Positions 34,055 to 46,498 of a stretch of DNA of 64,000 nt are shown here, piece by piece. A program made the translations under genes and the position numbers. Source of the stretch: Gordionus sp. m RMFG-2023 (Eukaryota; Nematomorpha; Gordioida; Chordodea; Parachordodidae); contig NC_088775.1 of NCBI RefSeq assembly GCF_954871325.1, forward strand, positions 90,402,805 through 90,466,804. Reading direction: 5' to 3'. A model generated the notes under the pieces. The model did not search any database, had not been told where the DNA came from, and saw nothing but the letters and a program-made list of their open reading frames with translations. The first letter of the stretch is position 1. Every line of letters begins with the position of its first letter.

Positions 34055-36038
34055 TTATATATTTAGGCTAAGTCTTTAGGCTAAGTCTTTAGACTGAGTC
34101 CTAATAATCTTTTTTTAGAATTCTAACTGATTATTCTAGATAGAAAGTGATTCTTAGGACTAAAAGTTATATGAATAGATACATCCTTTAAGCATAGATA
34201 AAAATTGCTATCACCTTAATGTCTCTAACAATTAAAACTAAAAAATTGAATGTAATTATTCTTCTGACTAGAATACTCTATTCAGAATTAAAGAATAAAA
34301 ATAAAGCCCAAACTTATAATGCAACTGTGGCTGAATAAATACAAATTTTTTAAATTTTCACAAATAACTGAAGATTTTAAATTTTTTTTAATAAATTATT
34401 TATTTATATTTTATAGAAGATATTAATTCTTTTTAAAACCATTCTAGAAACTATACCAAGTTACAAGGATATGAATAGAATAAATAGAATATTAGATAAT
34501 TTCTTTCGATTCTTAATTTCGAATCAAATAATTAATTTTGAATAATACAAATAATTCTAAATATATAAAAATAATTTGATCGAATAAGAAATAAAAAAAT
34601 ATAACGATTATGGTGTAGTGAATTTGAAAAAAAAACATGAAAAAAAATTTTTGTTTTTTTCCTTTAAAAAAACTATTTATATTGCTCAAAAATTTAATCC
34701 ATTTGGATTGGGGTATAAAAAATTGTCGGAGAATGAAATTGGTTAAAATATAAAAAAGAATTATAAATAATAAAATAGATGGCGTTAATAATTTAGTTAC
34801 TTTGACATTCATCAACATCAAGCTAACTTTAATTTTTTGAACAATCTCATTGTAAATCAATAATTATCTCTATTTTAAAATATTAAACATATTATAAATA
34901 TTTAACTTCGTAACCAAAATAAGTAAAATATATAAATTTATCTTACGGAGAACCTATATTCACTAATTAATTTTTTGGGCATATATAATCGTTCAAATTT
35001 ATCTTTAACTTTACCGAAATTCCTCGGGGAATTAATATTCCATATCGTAATTGATTCCGAATTTTTTCCCACCTTTACTTCCCAATTGGCAAACTTTCGC
35101 GCCAAAAAAATATATATAATAATTTAAAAAAATGTTAGATAGTAAATTATTATTTTCCTTAAGATTTTAAAAAAATTTGACAATTTTTATAAACGATTTA
35201 AAAGTAAATAATTTTAATTATTATAACATTAAGTGAACATAGTTATTACATAAAATCATAATGTGAATTCCATCACGAAAAAAACTAGTTTTTTTTTGTA
35301 ATTCTCGTACCGGAAATAGGGCTGAAAAAAACTCTTTCAAAAATGGTTTGTATCTTGTGAATTAGGTCTGTTTCTTCTTGAGCCGTATGGTTTTACCTTT
35401 ATCGACTCCATTCCAATCCCAAAAATGGGCCATTTTAACTCTTTCAATAAGGCATATTTTAATTTTGTCAGCAACTTTCTAAATATTTTTAACTTTTGAG
35501 TAAGTTTGTTTAAGGCTGAAATCAAAAAATTCAGAGGTTATCACAACATTATAAGGTAAGATAATCAGGATCGGTTAATTTTTCTTTTTACAAGATCGGA
35601 CAAATCTTGCATTTGCGTTCTCCCGCTACAATATTAATTTCATAATTCTTCAGAGTTTAAAAAAATATCTTTATCTTCTGTAGGAATAAATATAATTAAA
35701 ACTGAAACACTCTCTAAACTTTGAGAACTTCAAAGCTCAGAATAAATATGTCCGGAATTATTTCTTGTTGCTCGGGAATGCCACGCAAACCGGAAATTCA
35801 ATAGAAAAATATATGAAAGTATAAAACATTAATTTTGATTTTAAGGAAAATAATGATTATTGGCAAGTATCGCAGTATTATATTATAAATATCTTAACAT
35901 ATTAATAAAAAAAATTATCTATATTTTCTAGTTTTTAATCTTCATGAAACAAAATTCATTCATTTTCACTTTTACGAAAGTAGGCTGATTTTTAATAAAA
36001 CGAGATGAAACATATATTATTAAGATTATTTTCCTTCA

Positions 36039-36265
36039 AGGAAGGAAGGAAGGAAGGAAGGAAGGAAGGAAGGAAGGAAGGAAGGAAGGAAGGAAGGAAG
36101 GAAGGAAGGAAGGAAGGAAGGAAGGAAGGAAGGAAGGAAGGAAGGAAGGAAGGAAGGAAGGAAGGAAGGAAGGAAGGAAGGAAGGAAGGAAGGAAGGAAG
36201 GAAGGAAGGAAGGAAGGAAGGAAGGAAGGAAGGAAGGGAAGGAAGGATGGAAGGAAGGGAAGGAA
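36039..36265. repeat. (GGAA)n microsatellite in Z2
   Basis: Roughly 50 units, the last few interrupted (ggaaggatggaa). The GRKEGRKEG and LPSFLPSF frames are artefacts of the repeat. Confidence 0.97.
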
Positions 36266-36609
36266 TGGAAGGGTGAATTCTTAGATCTCTCCATGTGTTC
36301 TGAATTATCTAATCTGTCTTTATGGCTTCAGTTAGAACAATCAGTTTACTTAAAGATGAAAATTCAATAAATTCGTGTTAAGAAATAATCGTTTAAGAAT
36401 ATTCCTGGTAATTTTCTAAATCTATTTTATAATTTATGTTTATATTTACGAAGGAGGACGTATTAAAATAGTTCAGGAAGGTAGGGAAATTAATTTTGAT
36501 ATTTAAGGAAAGCAAAAGGAACTCTGGAAAATCATTTCAATACTATTATACATTCTATCTTAAAAAATATTAATTTATATAAAATTGTATCAAAGAATAA
36601 TAGCAATTA

Positions 36610-36979
36610 CAAAAAAAAAATATATTATCAAAAATGATTAAATATGATTAATAAACAGATGTATTCTTCCACTACAAAACCCTCATTTAGCAAGATTAAA
36701 TTATTTGATCATAAATTCCCGGAAAATTTAGTTCTCACATCTAACTATTTTAAAAAATAACATTATGCAAGGGGAGTAACTCATAAAAAGATCTCAATCT
36801 TTTTGTTATAATTAATTAGCTTAGGGAATTTAAGGTGGTAGAGAGATTGTTTCTCTTGTACGCATTGAAAATGAGACAAGTACAAGTATACATCCTTAAG
36901 CTCGATTTCAACAATGCATTCAACTGTTTTAACCATTCCTATAATTACCAAAATTTTCCCCTCTCTAAAATTACAAATT
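36610..36979. other. No gene seen
   Basis: AT-rich sequence after unit Z2 with no open frame of note, no recognisable repeat family and no motif that could be supported. Confidence 0.5.
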
Positions 36980-37272
36980 AGTGATCTGCATGGGGCCTAA
37001 TTTTTCCAGCCCGGCTCGGCCCGAACCCGAACTATTTAAAAGGTTTCGCCAGCCCGTCAAAATAGAAGACCTATATTATATGGCGTTGTCTAGTTTATAT
37101 AAATAAAATCAAATATTTTTATTATACTTAAAAAAAATCGAAATAAAATTGATAAATTTAGATATATTTAATAATATTTCCGTGGCCCGACCCGACCCCG
37201 AATTTTCTTTAAAAATATTAGGTTCTGTCCGAAGCACTTGGCGTCGAGTACGGGCCGGGAATGGATTAATAC
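36980..37272. mobile_element. Large CCCG-rich element (T5-like)
   Basis: Begins TTAGTGATCTGCATGGGGCC, then 'agcccggctcggcccgaacc'. The right arm contains 'cgtggcccgacccgaccccg' and 'gtacgggccgggaatgg'. The inverted GC-rich arms around an AT-rich core follow the T5 design at about twice the length. Exact ends and a target duplication could not be fixed. Confidence 0.5.
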
Positions 37273-37642
37273 AACTTAAGATTAAATATTTGATATAAAG
37301 ATGATGGAATTATTGCAGAAGTTTGTTCTAAGTTTGTATAAATGTACTTGCTTCCATTGTAGCCTTCTAATAAAGATTCAGTTTTTTTGGAAATGTAATG
37401 ATTACCAATCGGACAAACATTTGAAGGGAAGTAAAATTAGATGAAAAATTTGCTCCAGGCCTTAAAATGGGCAAACATACCGTTAACAATTGAACACTGT
37501 AAGAATAAACCTGTGGGATAAGAAATGACCTGATGGATGTATCTCTCTTCGCTATCTGGCCTCTCGCCATGGACTACTCGTGAATAGACATATTTGCAGC
37601 ATGAAATAATAACAACATTTTCCCATTCCTGAACTAATAAAT
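37272..37642 (-). pseudogene. Exon-like block, unknown protein, one internal stop
   Basis: The minus strand reads EWENVVIISCCKYVYSRVVH, then SEERYIHQVISYPTGLFLQC, SIVNGMFAHFKAWSKFFI, a stop, and YNGSKYIYTNLEQTSAIIPS, about 120 codons with one TAA at about 37,438-37,440. Upstream is an acceptor-like 'ttattagttcag', and a donor-like GTATGT follows SIVN, so an exon might end there. The residue mix is protein-like, unlike random AT-rich frames. The 67-residue ATG frame over the same region (37,367-37,570) is a shifted reading. No family was recognised. It could be a host pseudogene or a transposon-captured piece. Confidence 0.35.
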
Positions 37643-37649
37643 TAATTAA

Positions 37650-39173
37650 ATACTTTCTTTCTAATCTTGATTTGATCCAGTTAACATAGCAACTATTTGG
37701 GTAACTTTTAAAAATTCTTCATAAGGACGAATGCTATTTCTCTACATAGTTGAATCTCGATTAGATAATTTAATATACAAGTTGAGTATCTTGTAGAGAT
37801 TTTATTAATGTGTAATTGTGATATAAATATTGATAAGGTAATCTAAAAAAGGAAGGATTGTGAAATAAAAAGTTTCATTCATATTTACAAAGTTGAGGTA
37901 ATATTGTTTTTATCAATTCAAAGATGATTTTTCAAATCTCTCAATCCATGTTAGGTATGTTTACACCAACAATTCTCGAAATTCCATTCATCTGTTCTGT
38001 TTGTATAAAATAAATATATAAAATCAACAAATAAAAACAAATACGTACCGATGTGAGACATAACGTAGCGATGACATGACGTAGCGATGACATGACATAA
38101 CGATGACAAGCAAGACGTCACGATAACGTAGTGAGGACATCGGAAAATTATAATATAAATTATATAACTTTTAAAATAGAAGAAATGTGTATATTTGGGG
38201 AGTCGTTATGCATGCATCAATGAACAGGAATAATATATTTTAAATCATATGTATTTAAGGTCGAATTTAAGGTCAGACAATATATTTTTTAAGGAATTAT
38301 ACGTGATTTCTGAAAGGAATGACTGCAAGAAAAATAAAAAAAATTCATCTGAATTCCTAAAGCTCATAAAATAACGCCTAAAATTAATATAAGGAAATAA
38401 TTCATTTTTTAACGCAGGACTACAAGAAAATTTATTTTAATTTAATCGATAAGTTTAGGAAAGATGTTCTCTATTTTCTTTATGTTCGCAAGATTCCTAG
38501 CAAAACTATTTAAAAAAATTTTTTGACTCCGAATTGCATATATAACCTTGTTTAGAAAATCGATTGAAAATATTAAAAACTTTAATCTTTTAGTACAGTT
38601 TCCAAACTCTGGATATTTTAAAAATTTTATTTCTAACTACTAAATTTTACAAAATAAATTTTTATTTTGTTTAAAGGATACCATTTATGACAATCAATTG
38701 ATAATCCGTAAATGTAACTTTTGATTAATATATATACAAATTATTGTGATCTTTTGTTAAAAAATAAAATTATATTTGATTCTTATTGAACCGTTTATAT
38801 TTTAAACACCACATAGGACTTTAACGCATTCAGTGCTGTCTCTTAGGCTTACCTTTTGACATTGCCAGAAAGGCGGCGTAAGAAAACGCAAAAATTGACA
38901 TGTAAAATACTGGAAGTTGTTTAAAATAGAAGGAGTTTTTTTAGTAATACTTTAAATTAATTTCTATAAAACATTATTAAAAATTAAACATTAGTCGTAA
39001 AAACTTAATATAGTAATACCAAATAATATGAACTAATTTAAAGAATAAGATTTTAAATTTGTATATTGTATATAATAAAAATAGCCATAAAAACCAAATA
39101 AATATAAATAAGAATTATTTTTATAAATTATTTTTTTTAAAAAAAAATTATTTAAAAATTTTGAGATGAAGGA
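37650..39173. other. No gene seen; short degenerate tandem at 38,045-38,128
   Basis: Mostly AT-rich non-coding sequence. At 38,045-38,128 the motif 'gtagcgatgacatgac' recurs imperfectly, with GACGTCAC near the end. A GC-richer patch at 38,835-38,900 has, on the minus strand, an AAAAG before GTAAGC that looks like a splice donor, but no open frame long enough to call. Confidence 0.4.
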
Positions 39174-39364
39174 TAGTGTTGTTTAAACGGCTAGTTTTAA
39201 GCCGATTTCTTTAAAACGGCTAACTAAGTTTTTTTATCCAGAAAAATATTACCCAAGCCTGAAAATTTTCCTCATAAAAGGAGCAAAGGTCTAACATATA
39301 GTATCGAAATTTCGAGACAGTCGATTCTGGCGAAAATATTGAAACTAGCCGTTTAACAACATTA
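39174..39364. mobile_element. hAT-type short element, family T1
   Basis: Starts TAGTGTTGTTTAAACGGC and ends GCCGTTTAACAACATTA. The flanks ATGAAGGA and ATATAGGA match at 6 of 8. It lies in sequence not shared with other units here. Confidence 0.8.
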
Positions 39365-39639
39365 ATATAGGAGATTTATTTCGCGATCTAGAAATTTTTA
39401 TCAAGTGAATATAATATCTAAGAAATCTCCATTTTTATCAATTTTTCAAAAACTCAATTTTGAAGTATAAATTTATACATTTCTATAGAATCTCTTAACA
39501 TTATTTTGTAAATTGTATAAGAAATTTTTCTTTCTGCTTTTTATTCATTCTCTCCTAACAAAAAAAATTTTTTGATTTACAAAAATAAATTTATAAAATA
39601 TATATTTCTTCTACTTATTTTCCATTACTGTCTGGATTC

Positions 39640-39893
39640 CTAGCCCCGACAGGTACCATCACCCCTCTTTGATTAAATGGGCTCTGACAGTAGGGTTCCT
39701 GTCAATTAGTGGATTCAGCTTTATCCCCGAGAGGTATCATCATCCCTCTTTGATTAAATGGGCCCTGACAGTAGGGTAAATTACTGCCAAACAGTTAATG
39801 CAAATCCACTTCACTGGATAGGCCCTCTCATGGAGTGTTGAAAGTCACTAGTGTGTTTCCCCAGTGAAGGACAAGACAAGACAAGACAAGAAT
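39640..39893 (+). repeat. GC-richer repeat ending in (ACAAG)4, possible retroposon 3' end
   Basis: Two 54-bp blocks 81 bp apart (starting 39,644 and 39,725) share 'cctctttgattaaatgggc' and 'ctgacagtagggt'. The block ends with 'gtgtttccccagtgaagg' and four ACAAG units (39,871-39,890). A GC-rich body with a short tandem tail is how many LINE or SINE 3' ends look. No reverse transcriptase is present nearby, so class and orientation are inferred. Confidence 0.4.
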
Positions 39894-39899
39894 ATGTAA

Positions 39900-40310
39900 G
39901 ACGAGAAATATAAAGTCCTCACATATTTTTTATGATCAGTAATCGTTGATGCTATTAAGCACGTTTCGCTTTATTTATTTTTTAATTATATTATTAATTC
40001 AGATATGTCCATAGCTAATAATATCCAGTTGAATGTAACTTATAACTCTTGATAGGCTAGTCTAGGCCCTTGGGGATCAATAACTATTACCAACACATAA
40101 TATATAATAACTAATTGATATATCATTTGATTATAATAATAGTTTTCACTCTTAGTTTAATAATAGATTGGATTTCATTCGAGATGGGAGAAGGGGAGGT
40201 GGAAAAATAAAAATGTTTTAATGGGTATTTAATAAAAAAAAAGGTAATTGAATTAACTTTTTGATCGCGGTAAATATAATCCCGGAGATGGCGGATGTGG
40301 ATTTATAAGA
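39900..40310. other. No gene seen
   Basis: AT-rich spacer between the (ACAAG)-tailed repeat and copy C, with no open frame or repeat that could be assigned. Confidence 0.5.
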
Positions 40311-43300
40311 ATTAATAGCTCATTTGTATTTCTTAATGACTTAAAATTAGGGTTACTAAGGTAAATCTACACACAGGCCACAAAATTCGGATATTTTTCT
40401 TAAAGTTATCTTATTTAATATTTTTTTAAAAAAATGATGAGGCTGAAGGTAATAGTATTTGACTAATAACTGAGTTTGCCCCATTTATTTAAACAAACAC
40501 AATTATATTTAGAGCGATTTTTAAAAAAATGTATAAATCTGACAAAAAATATATATTATGACATCTATTATAATATGAAGGAAGTAAAGAGAAATATATA
40601 TTTCTTTTTCACGTTTTTTCAAAAAAAAAAATGCAAGTTGCACGTATAAAAATCTCAACTGATCATTTATAGGAATCGTAAATTTTGGAATAACCTAAAA
40701 ATATTCTTTTTTGATAATAATATTTAAAAAAAAATAATGATATGTGTGCTAATGAATGCCAAACAAACCCAAAGTTTAAATGTAAAATTTTATAATATCA
40801 ATAAATTATCATCAATTTTCACAATTGTTTTTTCTTTTTTCTTTTTCCTTTATAACCATTATCCATTTACTATTGAAAATGAATCACGCGATTTCCATCT
40901 GACGACAGTGAAGAATATATTCTAGAACCTTTTATTAATAATACTTTATTACATATATAAAAAGTAAACCTACCATAGTTTTTATCAATTTTATTAAAAA
41001 ATAGTAAAAATTTAAATTCATCCTTAAAACAACCAATCAGATTTTAGCGATTAACAATCTAAAATCTCCAAGAATCTCGTTTTATCTCTATTATATTAAT
41101 ATAAAAATGAAATCATTTATTGCAGTTATGTACCATTGAATTGTAGGAGATATGGTTCTTCATCTAAGTTTACCATGTTATAACAAAATAAACGAAAAAG
41201 AATGATAATTTAAAACCTCTATAAGATGTAATCGTGACCTCCTCTATGACTAAAATATCAATATCATAGAAATTAATTAATTAGGAATATTTTATGAAAA
41301 CCTGGTATTCTCCATGTTCTGCTTCCTGAGAAGAAAAAAAAATATTAGATTTGTTGCGACATTTAATATGGCATCATATAATAATTCTAACTTTGCACCT
41401 TGTGAGGAAATCGCAATACCTACTATGTTTAATCTTTTTTACCCTGACATCTAAGATAACCTTGTTTTCTCATATTATTATTGAGTGCAGGAAAGAAAAG
41501 TTGGAATTTTAAAAAACATTGCTTGTTGTTTTATGAGAAATGGAGTGATAATAAGTATAGTTAAAAAGAGGGGCATTATAATGATGTATCTGGCAAAAAT
41601 TAATCTAAGTCATAGAATCAAAATGATGGTAAAATTGTATATATAAAGAAAGGTAGGGGTAAATGTTGACAAGAACGATTATTGGCGTTTAAAAATAAAG
41701 GGAGGTTTATTAGACTAAAGACTGTAACAAAATGGTGAAAAAAAAATTAATATCAAACTTATTTATTCGATATGTATTTATATTGATATTTTTAACATTA
41801 AATATTACCTATAGATATTATTAAGGTACCATTTACATCCACTATATATCGATTTATAACACAATTAAATATTCTTTATTATAATCTATAAGACAATAGA
41901 AACCCAAAAGATAGAATATATGGGTATGGAACAAAATATGATTTAACTAGTTTTTAAACGGAATAGAAAATTGTTTTAATGTTATTTTTTTTTACTTAGT
42001 CTTTTTTCTACTAAAAATTTCAAATAATAATTATTTTTGTATATATATATAATCAAATATTATTAATTATAATGATATTTTTATATAATAAGTATTTGAA
42101 TTAGCATTAAAATTATAACCATGTATTTATTTATAAAAGGGCAAATCATATATGTAAAAGGTACTAAAAAAATGAGTAAAATAATACAACGAATAATTTA
42201 AAAAAGCATCTAAATAAATAAATTTAAAAAAGGAAAGAATGATAACATGGAATGGGATAAAGTGGCAAAACTCCAGAAAGATTCTTTCTCGAGGGAAAAA
42301 ATCTTTTATTGTGATTTCCGAATCGAAACATAGAATAGTTTGAGGATTAGGTAATCCTATTAATCACACTTTTTAAGATGTTTGGTCATTTAGAAGCTAT
42401 TAAATCTAAAATCCCTATTGATTAGAGAGTAGAGAAAGGTATTTTTTTTAAAGGCTTGGACAATATTATTTATTGCCTGATTGAGACGGAAGTCGAACTC
42501 ATAATATTGGGTAAGCTGTCTTTGCTATGTCTAACCTCGCTGGTCAAAATTTGTGCTCATTATTAGATATGCTATGAGAATGAAAACTTGATTTTGTTCT
42601 CTGCTGGGAAAAGGAACAAATATTAGAACTCTAGAGATTGCTTTTATAGTTCATTATCTCTAAAAAACGATGATAAGGTAAACATCGAATAACAGGAATA
42701 ATGAATAAATATCTAAGTTTTTTGTCATTTGAAAATGTTGTAATTGTGTATTTTTACATTAATATAACTTTATAAAATATTCAATGTCAATCAAATAATT
42801 TTATAATGTAGACAAGTAAATTATATATAATCTACTTATGACAATATTATCTGATATGCCTGTGAGACAATAAGAGAATGTCAATCACTATGGTTTAGAG
42901 AGATGAAAGTGATGACCGAAAAACCAACTCCTTTGTTTGTATAAAAGTTATAAATATATGTATTATTAAAAATATATTTTGTTCTATTATAGTTGAATTG
43001 GTAAATAAAATATATAGTCAAATATTTTAGAAAGGTCTTAATATTAATTGAAGATGCAGTTTATTTATTTAAAATTTTATTTTATTTAACTAAATACCTA
43101 TATTTTTATCATTAAAAATATATAAAAAATTTAAAAAATTGCAATCAACCTTTATATCGTCCTCCTTAGCGCCAAGGATATTTTTTAAAAAAAAATTGTT
43201 TAGGATAAATTAGCATCTATAGAGTTTTAAAAATTATTTCATACTTATATCCACACTGAACCAACTAATAGATACTATTTTATATTATTGAAGATTAAAT

Positions 43301-43364
43301 GCATATATATATATATATATCGTGATATGATAAGGAAATAGAAATTTGAGCATATGGTACTAGG

Positions 43365-43988
43365 CAATGACATATAATAAATACCAAGACTCACGATGCA
43401 TTCATAATAATGCATTTGAAAGCGTCGTTGAATGCAAGTCAACTTATATAGTAAAACTTTAATATTTAAATTGATAACTTGCTTTCCTTATTATCTCGAT
43501 GATCAGGCAATTCTTAAATAAAGTTTGGGTAAGACATAGAAACGAATTGGCCTCTTGTTTAAAATTTTTGATAATGATATGGGTAATCATAATGGCGTCC
43601 CCAACTGTTTTTCATTGATGTAGTTACACTTTTTATGAATTAGGTCAATGACATATATAATACCTAAACTGAAGATTCATTCATTAAAAGTGTACATCTA
43701 TACAAATCAGCTGGAGACGGCATGGTTACACTAATCATTATTAAAATTTTAAACGACCTATATCTGATGCAGACTTTAGTAAAGAATTACCGGATCATCG
43801 GGATAATAAGGAAGCAAGTTATCAATTTAATAGTAGTTTTTAACATGAGAATAATTACTATATGTGTTACCAAAATGGCGGGTCCAGCTGATTTGCTTTT
43901 AACGACGCTTAAAAATGCATTTTAATGATTGAATCGTCAGTCTAGGTATTATATATGTCATTGGTCTAGGTATAATTATATGTCAATG
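43365..43988. mobile_element. hAT-type T4 element split by another T4
   Basis: Starts CAATGACATATAATAAATAC and ends TATAATTATATGTCAATG. The flanks GTACTAGG (43,357-43,364) and GTACTGTG (43,989-43,996) match at 6 of 8. Its interior is the reverse complement of the family as seen at 45,045. The right terminal arm is interrupted by a second T4 copy (43,646-43,963), leaving the last 25 bp of the outer element beyond it. Confidence 0.75.
43646..43963. mobile_element. hAT-type T4 element, nested
   Basis: Starts CAATGACATATATAATACC and ends GGTATTATATATGTCATTG, with about 45-bp terminal inverted arms. The interior matches 45,045-45,379 closely. The flanks AATTAGGT and GTCTAGGT match at 5 of 8. The 67-residue plus frame inside it is not open in the sister copy. 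Confidence 0.8.
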
Positions 43989-44059
43989 GTACTGTGGCAA
44001 TCTATCTTAGCAAATTATATTTTACCAAGAGTAAAAATGAACTTTGTACGTAGTAATTA

Positions 44060-44071
44060 ATAAATAAATAA

Positions 44072-44105
<34 letters not shown>

Positions 44106-44155
44106 ATATATATATATTATATATATATTATATATATATATATTATATATACACA
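44060..44155. repeat. (TA)n-rich compound microsatellite
   Basis: Alternating tatatat and tattata runs in copy C at the place where the A sequence is an ordinary AT-rich stretch. Confidence 0.9.
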
Positions 44156-44609
44156 ATTTTTTACCACTTGGTCTCACTTTTTGTACTTAACATAATTTTT
44201 TAAAACAAAAATTGCAATATTTTTTTTTGTTTATAATTTTAAATTATTATGTGTTATAACTATACCTAAGTTGACTTTGAGACTTTGAGATATTAATCCT
44301 TTTGCATTAAAATATAATGTTATCATTCAGTTTTGAAACAATTAATGTTATCAGCCTCGATTTAGTTTTAAATAAATCAGTTAAACAAATATTAACCACG
44401 AATTAATAACTCTTATTAAATCCAGATTTTTCTAACAATATTAATATTATACTATACATATTTGTAATTATATATATAATTATTAACTCACTTAAACTGA
44501 CCCATAATTTTGAATCTTGAGTTTTATCGTATATTTTTTATAATAAATTTAGTAAAATGTTAAAGTAAAAGAAATTTTTATCATAAAAAATTGGGGAGAT
44601 GAGTGTGTA

Positions 44610-45032
44610 TAGTGTTGTTAAATGGCTAAATCAATATTTTAGCCAGCAAAACATTGACTGAATACCTCGAGATTTCGCTAATTAGTGTTGTTAAATGGCT
44701 CGTTTTGAGCCGATTTTTAAAAACGGCTAACTCTATATTTTAGCCAGAAAAATATTGCCTAAGCCTTGAGATTTCGATAATATATGTATAGACCTTTGTT
44801 CCTTCTATGAGCAAGATCTTCAGGCTTGCGTAATATTTTTCTGGATGAAGTATTGAGTTAGCCGTTTTAAAAAATCGGCTCAAAACGAGCCGTTTAACCA
44901 CACTATCGCTAATAGATGTCCAATTTTTTTTAGCCATGTATGAAATTTTTTAGGCCTGCGTATAACATTTTTTCTGGATAAAATATTGAGTTTAGATATT
45001 TTTTTTTTAAAAAAAATACTACTCAAATCGTG
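44610..45032. mobile_element. T1 element split by a younger T1
   Basis: The outer copy begins TAGTGTTGTTAAATGGC and resumes after the inner copy with 'tagatgtccaattt', then 'ataaaatattgagt' and a decayed right arm ending near 'ctcaaatcgtgtta'. The inner T1 lies at 44,683-44,905. Confidence 0.75.
44683..44905. mobile_element. hAT-type T1 element, nearly full, nested
   Basis: The best T1 copy: it begins TAGTGTTGTTAAATGGCTCG and ends AAACGAGCCGTTTAACCACA plus CTA, with long arms ('gagccgatttttaaaaacgg' and its complement) that can fold almost end to end. It is flanked by perfect 8-bp duplications TCGCTAAT (44,675-44,682 and 44,906-44,913) inside the older T1. The 65-residue minus frame is an artefact of the arms. 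Confidence 0.92.
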
Positions 45033-45044
45033 TTAGGGTCTAAC

Positions 45045-45379
45045 CAATGACATATATAATACCTAGACTGACGATTCATTCATTAAAAGTGTACATCAAT
45101 GCAAATCAGCTGTAGACGCCATCTTGGTTACACTAATCATTATTAAAATTTTAAACGAGAGCCTAATTTATTCCTATATCTGATGCAAACTTTATAAAAG
45201 AATTACCGGATCATTGAGATACTAAGGAAACAAGTTATCAATTTAATAGTAGTTTTTAACATGAGAATAATTACTATATGTGTTACCAAAATGGCGGGCA
45301 CAGCTGATTTGCTTTTAACGACGCTTAAAAATGCATCTTAATGAATGAATCGTCAGTCTAGGTATTATATATGTCATTG
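45045..45379. mobile_element. hAT-type T4 element
   Basis: Ends CAATGACATATATAATACC and its exact complement GGTATTATATATGTCATTG, arms about 45 bp. Perfect 8-bp duplications GGTCTAAC flank it (45,037-45,044 and 45,380-45,387). It is inserted at the right edge of the outer T1 copy, making a three-level stack. No coding capacity. Confidence 0.92.
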
Positions 45380-45493
45380 GGTCTAACAAATATAATAAAA
45401 TAAATACCTATACTTTCGATGAAATAATTTGGGTCCTTTATGTATTCTAGAAAAAAAAGAAGAAGAAAAAAAAATATAGAAATTATTGATGCA

Positions 45494-45690
45494 ATTGCTC
45501 CATTTTGAGTCTATTTTTTGAAAAACGGCTAATGCAATATTTTATCCAGAAAAATATCAAGCAACCCTGAAGATTGTAGATGGCACAAAGGTTTGACATC
45601 TATTAGCGAAATCTCCCGAGGCTGAAACAATATTTATCTGGGCTAAAATATCGAGTTTGCCGTTTTTAAAAATCGGCTCTAATAATAGAG
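45494..45690. mobile_element. Degraded T1 element
   Basis: Contains the T1 arms 'aaaaacggctaatgcaatat' and 'ccgtttttaaaaatcggctc' but has lost the TAGTG ends. Confidence 0.65.
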
Positions 45691-46498
45691 ATTTTTCATT
45701 CACTAATTAAAATTATACTATTTTTTAAAAATTATTTGTTTCTTATGTCTATTTAATCCTAACAGACTTAACGAATTTTTTAAAGTCATATACATTTTCC
45801 TAACCCCTTTTTTTTCATTAAAGTGTATTATATTATAATCGAAAGATTTTTCATAAAAGTTAGTTTTATTAAGAGTAGATTATCTCGGATAAAACATACG
45901 AGATTGTAGAAAACTGTTTTTTTTTATCACTTTGCGCTAAATAACAAATTTTTGTTATTTTATCATATCATAATTTTAAAAATAAAAAATGATAAAACAC
46001 TAAAATATTAAAACAACTATATAAAAATATGTAAAAAATATATAAAATTACTAAATAATATATATATATTATTAGTATCGAAGGCTCTAAAAAAAGAGCT
46101 TAATTTAATAATGAAAATGCACCTAAAAACAAGTATAATTGTGTTTAAAAATTTCCAATTGAAGTTTTTGTTTAAGCTATAAGGATTCGCGATTTTCGTT
46201 TGTTATGCTAATAATTTTTCGTGATAACGTTTTTTTAAAAATATATATATGTAGACTGTGAAAAATTGCCGTTAGTTGAAATGACTATTGGCTGGAATAT
46301 AAAGTTGTTTAATTTTGAATATTTATTAATATTATAAAGTTTCAATTGTTCCTTTTTTTTATTACTATACAAAGGCAAGGACTGAAAAAATAGTTATCTA
46401 GTTTATTTTTTTTAAAGTTTTTTTATTTTTTTGTGATTATGCAAAAAATAAATTAAAATGAACTGTGTTATAAATCTTAAGTTTCATTAATTAACATT

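Larger units (their letters stand above)
33266..36600. repeat. Young tandem unit Y2+Z2
   Basis: Direct repeat of the preceding unit (for example 'atgcgatatcgaaaataata' at 30,013 and 33,425, and 'cggaaattcaatagaaaaat' versus 'cggaaatttaaaagaaaaat'). It continues into Z2, whose right part (36,370-36,600, 'gaaataatcgtttaagaata') is also in Z3. The 115-residue minus frame at 34,513-34,860 exists only here because the twin differs, and is not taken as a gene. Confidence 0.9.

Noticed and set aside
34513-34860. 115-residue minus-strand ORF
   Set aside because: Very rich in I/F/L/N, no motif, and disrupted in the near-identical twin unit.
35992-36370. GRKEGRKEG and LPSFLPSF frames
   Set aside because: Artefacts of the (GGAA)n array.
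43722-43925. 67-residue ORF
   Set aside because: Lies inside a T4 short element and is not maintained in the sister copy at 45.1-45.4 kb.
44740-44937. 65-residue ORF
   Set aside because: Spans the arms of the nested T1 element, so it is a by-product of the inverted repeat.
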